From Sulfuritalea sp. (GTDB lineage Bacteria; Pseudomonadota; Gammaproteobacteria; Burkholderiales; Rhodocyclaceae): a stretch of DNA of 64,000 nt. Below the pieces are notes generated by a model. The model saw only the letters and a list, made by a program, of their open reading frames with translations. It was not told where the DNA came from and made no database searches. The position numbers were made by a program, and so were the translations under genes. The DNA lies in the NCBI RefSeq assembly GCF_017302275.1, contig NZ_JAFLDR010000002.1:1-64000 (forward strand), written 5' to 3'. Position 1 is the first letter of the stretch; each line of letters begins with the position of its first letter. Shown in pieces: positions 62,208-64,000 of the stretch.

Positions 62208-63023
62208 ATGAAAAAGCGTATCGTGCTTTTGGCGGCCGTCGCCGTCGCGTGGACCGGTTCGGCATCCGCCCAGACCAAGGATGCCAACGCGGAGTTCGAG
62301 AAGTTCCGCGCCGAGATGGAGGAAAGCAATCCCGCCGAGTTGTTCGAAGTCAAGGGCGAGGAATTGTGGAAGGCCAAACGCGGGCCGAAGAAGGTTTCCC
62401 TGGCGGATAGCTGCGACCTCGGGCAGGGCGTGGGCAAGATCGAAGGCGCCTACGTCAAGGCGCCGCGTTACTTCGCCGACGCCGACGCGGTGATGGACAT
62501 CGAGCGCCGCATCGTCTGGTGCATGACCGAAAAGCAGGGCTTCAAGTTCGAGGACATCGCCAAGAAGCCTTTTCAGGGCGCGAACGACAATAACGCACCG
62601 GACATCACCAATCTCGTGACCTACGTCGCCAGCGGTTCGCGCAACATGGAGTTCGACATGCCCATGCACGACGCCAAGGTGCGTGATGCCTTCGAGACCG
62701 GCAAGGCGATGGCGGCCTACCGCGCTGGCCCCTACGACTTCTCCTGCAATACCTGCCACGGCGCGGACGGCAAACGCATCCGCATGCAGAACCTGCCCAA
62801 CCTGTCCTCGCCCGAAGGTGCCTTGCGCGGCGTGCTGGGCTGGCCCGGCTACCGCATGACCGGCGGTGTGATGCTGACCTCGCAATGGCGCATGAACGAT
62901 TGCTTCCGCCAGCAGCGCTTCCCAGAACCGAAATATGCCTCGCAGGCGGTCACCAACCTGATCGCCTACATGACCGGCAATGCCAACGGCCAGATGTACA
63001 AAGGCCCCGGCATCAAGCGCTAA
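62208..63023 (+). CDS. soxA: Sulfur oxidation c-type cytochrome SoxA (monohaem type)
   Basis: The 271-residue protein has a signal peptide (residues 1-22, ending SASAQ), one haem site CNTCHGADG (about 181) and the Cys in WRMNDCFRQQR expected to be the persulfide haem ligand. The N-terminal haem site of dihaem SoxA is replaced by two Cys (SCDLGQG and WCMTEK), probably a disulfide. With SoxX it joins thiosulfate or sulfide to SoxY. Confidence 0.95.
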   Translation: MKKRIVLLAAVAVAWTGSASAQTKDANAEFEKFRAEMEESNPAELFEVKGEELWKAKRGPKKVSLADSCDLGQGVGKIEGAYVKAPRYFADADAVMDIERRIVWCMTEKQGFKFEDIAKKPFQGANDNNAPDITNLVTYVASGSRNMEFDMPMHDAKVRDAFETGKAMAAYRAGPYDFSCNTCHGADGKRIRMQNLPNLSSPEGALRGVLGWPGYRMTGGVMLTSQWRMNDCFRQQRFPEPKYASQAVTNLIAYMTGNANGQMYKGPGIKR

Positions 63024-63033
63024 GGAGACATCG

Positions 63034-63660
63034 ATGAAGACACTAGCCATGATTTCCGGCGTCACCGCCACCGTCGCCCTCCTCGCCGGCTGCGCCGGTG
63101 GTCCCAGCCGCAGCGAAGCCGAATACCGCCAACTGGCCATGGAAACCATCAAGCGTGATTTCCAGACCAAGGGCCAGGCGAAATACGAACGACTCACCGC
63201 CGACGAATTGCAGCAAGCCTGCAATGCCCACGGCAACAACCCGCCCGAGGGCATTGCCAAGAAGCTTTCGGAGGCCCAGTACGCGACCATCAAGCGGCCC
63301 GCCGACGGCAAGTACATGGGCGACTGGAAGCAAGGCGAGAAGATTGCGCAGAGCGGGCGCGGCTTCACCTGGTCGGACAAGGCCACGGATCCGGCCGGCG
63401 GTAACTGCTACAACTGCCACCAGATCGGGCCCAACGAAAGCTCGTACGGCACCGTCGGGCCCAGCCTGCTCGGCTACGGCAAGACACGCGGCGACTCGGC
63501 CGGGATGCAGGAATACGTGTACTCCAAAATCTACAACGCCAAGGCCTTCAATGTCTGCTCGGAAATGCCGCGCTTCGGCCATGCCGGCGCCTTGAACGAA
63601 CAGCAGATCAAGCATCTGGTCGCGCTGCTGCTCGACCCGGCGTCGCCGGTCAACAAGTAA
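63034..63660 (+). CDS. soxX: Sulfur oxidation c-type cytochrome SoxX, lipoprotein form
   Basis: The 208-residue protein starts with a lipobox-type signal (ATVALLAGCAG), has an N-terminal extension of about 100 residues and then the haem site CYNCHQIGP (about 127). A distal Met (SEMPRFG) would be the second haem ligand. It is longer than the classic SoxX and belongs to the extended type. It lies ten bases after soxA. Confidence 0.93.
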   Translation: MKTLAMISGVTATVALLAGCAGGPSRSEAEYRQLAMETIKRDFQTKGQAKYERLTADELQQACNAHGNNPPEGIAKKLSEAQYATIKRPADGKYMGDWKQGEKIAQSGRGFTWSDKATDPAGGNCYNCHQIGPNESSYGTVGPSLLGYGKTRGDSAGMQEYVYSKIYNAKAFNVCSEMPRFGHAGALNEQQIKHLVALLLDPASPVNK

Positions 63661-63781
63661 GTCCCGCCAAGCAAGGGGCCTGGCCGATCCGCCAGGCCCG
63701 TTTTGGCTTCGGCCGCCGCGCTCGATGCCGATAGCGCAGGCGCTTGCCGGAAACGCACCTGCATTCTCCCTGGAGCCTCCC

Positions 63782-64000
63782 ATGTCTTCGATGAACCGCC
63801 GCGAATTCCTGCAGATTCTCGCCGCCGCCTCGGCCGCCGGCTTCGCCCTCGACTCGCGCCTGGCCTGGGCTGGCGGCAAGGGCGACGCGTTCTACGACTT
63901 GCCGCGCTTCGGCAATGTGCACCTGATGCACTTCACCGACTGCCACGCCCAGTTGCTGCCGCTGTACTTCCGCGAGCCGAGCGTGAACCTCGGCATCGGC
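63782..64000 (+). CDS. soxB: Thiosulfohydrolase SoxB, N-terminal fragment
   Basis: The first 73 codons are present. A Tat signal (MNRREFLQILAAASAAGF) leads to the metallophosphatase-like domain start VHLMHFTDCHAQLLPLYFREP, where Asp and His are dimanganese ligands. The gene runs off the right edge. It follows soxX by 121 bases with a GGAGCC site before the ATG. Confidence 0.93.
   Translation, partial: MSSMNRREFLQILAAASAAGFALDSRLAWAGGKGDAFYDLPRFGNVHLMHFTDCHAQLLPLYFREPSVNLGIG

Overview
The window is a gene-dense, high-GC chromosomal segment of a betaproteobacterium, most likely from the Rhodocyclales/Sterolibacteriaceae area. This rests on synteny and family content: ilvB-ilvH-ilvC-pssA-leuA, sigma-DUF3619-DUF3106-RDD, DUF2322 behind purB, FolE2, queA-tgt-yajC-secD-secF, and a sox cluster. 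I see no prophage, IS element, CRISPR array or integron.

The first ~640 bases look foreign to the rest. They hold the end of a secreted subtilase and the first 70 codons of a TPR protein, which stops abruptly inside the 3' end of a LysR gene on the other strand. This is probably a chimeric assembly join, less likely a real recombination edge.

From ~0.6 to 19.4 kb lies a one-carbon/sulfur and respiration region. A minus-strand operon (mtoX-like SBP56 methanethiol oxidase, SCO1-type copper chaperone, MauG-like dihaem protein, DUF938 methyltransferase, LysR) is divergent from a FixL/FixJ-type two-component pair. A PAS-rich hybrid kinase and haem O synthase follow. Then comes a plus-strand cluster of a CuA subunit, a heme-copper catalytic subunit with an NO-reductase-like active site, a CcoI/FixI-type copper ATPase and SenC, resembling norSY-senC. 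A formaldehyde module follows (frmA, fghA, divergent-type gfa). Methanethiol oxidation yields formaldehyde, sulfide and peroxide. Formaldehyde would go to Gfa/FrmA/FghA, sulfide to the Sox system at the right edge (soxYZAXB, 61.3 kb onward), and peroxide possibly to the MauG-like protein. A 20-bp site (CAAT, six bases, GATTACCTAG) occurs both in the mtoX/two-component intergenic region and upstream of gfa, which suggests one regulon.

From 19.7 to 26.3 kb lie less familiar genes: a secreted coiled-coil protein, an FAD dehydrogenase paired with a ThDP enzyme, a 46-residue exported peptide, an EamA exporter and a Rieske oxygenase. From 26.5 to 61 kb the content is mainly housekeeping: xseB-ispA-dxs, folE2, rpsP-rimM-trmD-rplS, branched-chain amino acid synthesis, an ECF sigma cluster, lptFG, pepA-holC, purB, cytochrome c'/b561, secDF-yajC-tgt-queA, a Crp-family regulator, tRNA-Leu(CAA) and kup.

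The most unusual sequence-level signal is a dispersed 22-bp element: A(A/G)AGTCGGCGCYGGCG, two free bases, then ACGG. It occurs eight times on both strands, in one intergenic region and inside six unrelated genes. In most of these genes it encodes the same peptide, (K/R)VGAxxTA. Other oddities are a probable single-base frameshift in the cytochrome c' signal peptide, a likely CTG start for the ECF sigma factor, a hairpin that sequesters the secF ribosome binding site, and a possible leaderless kup transcript.
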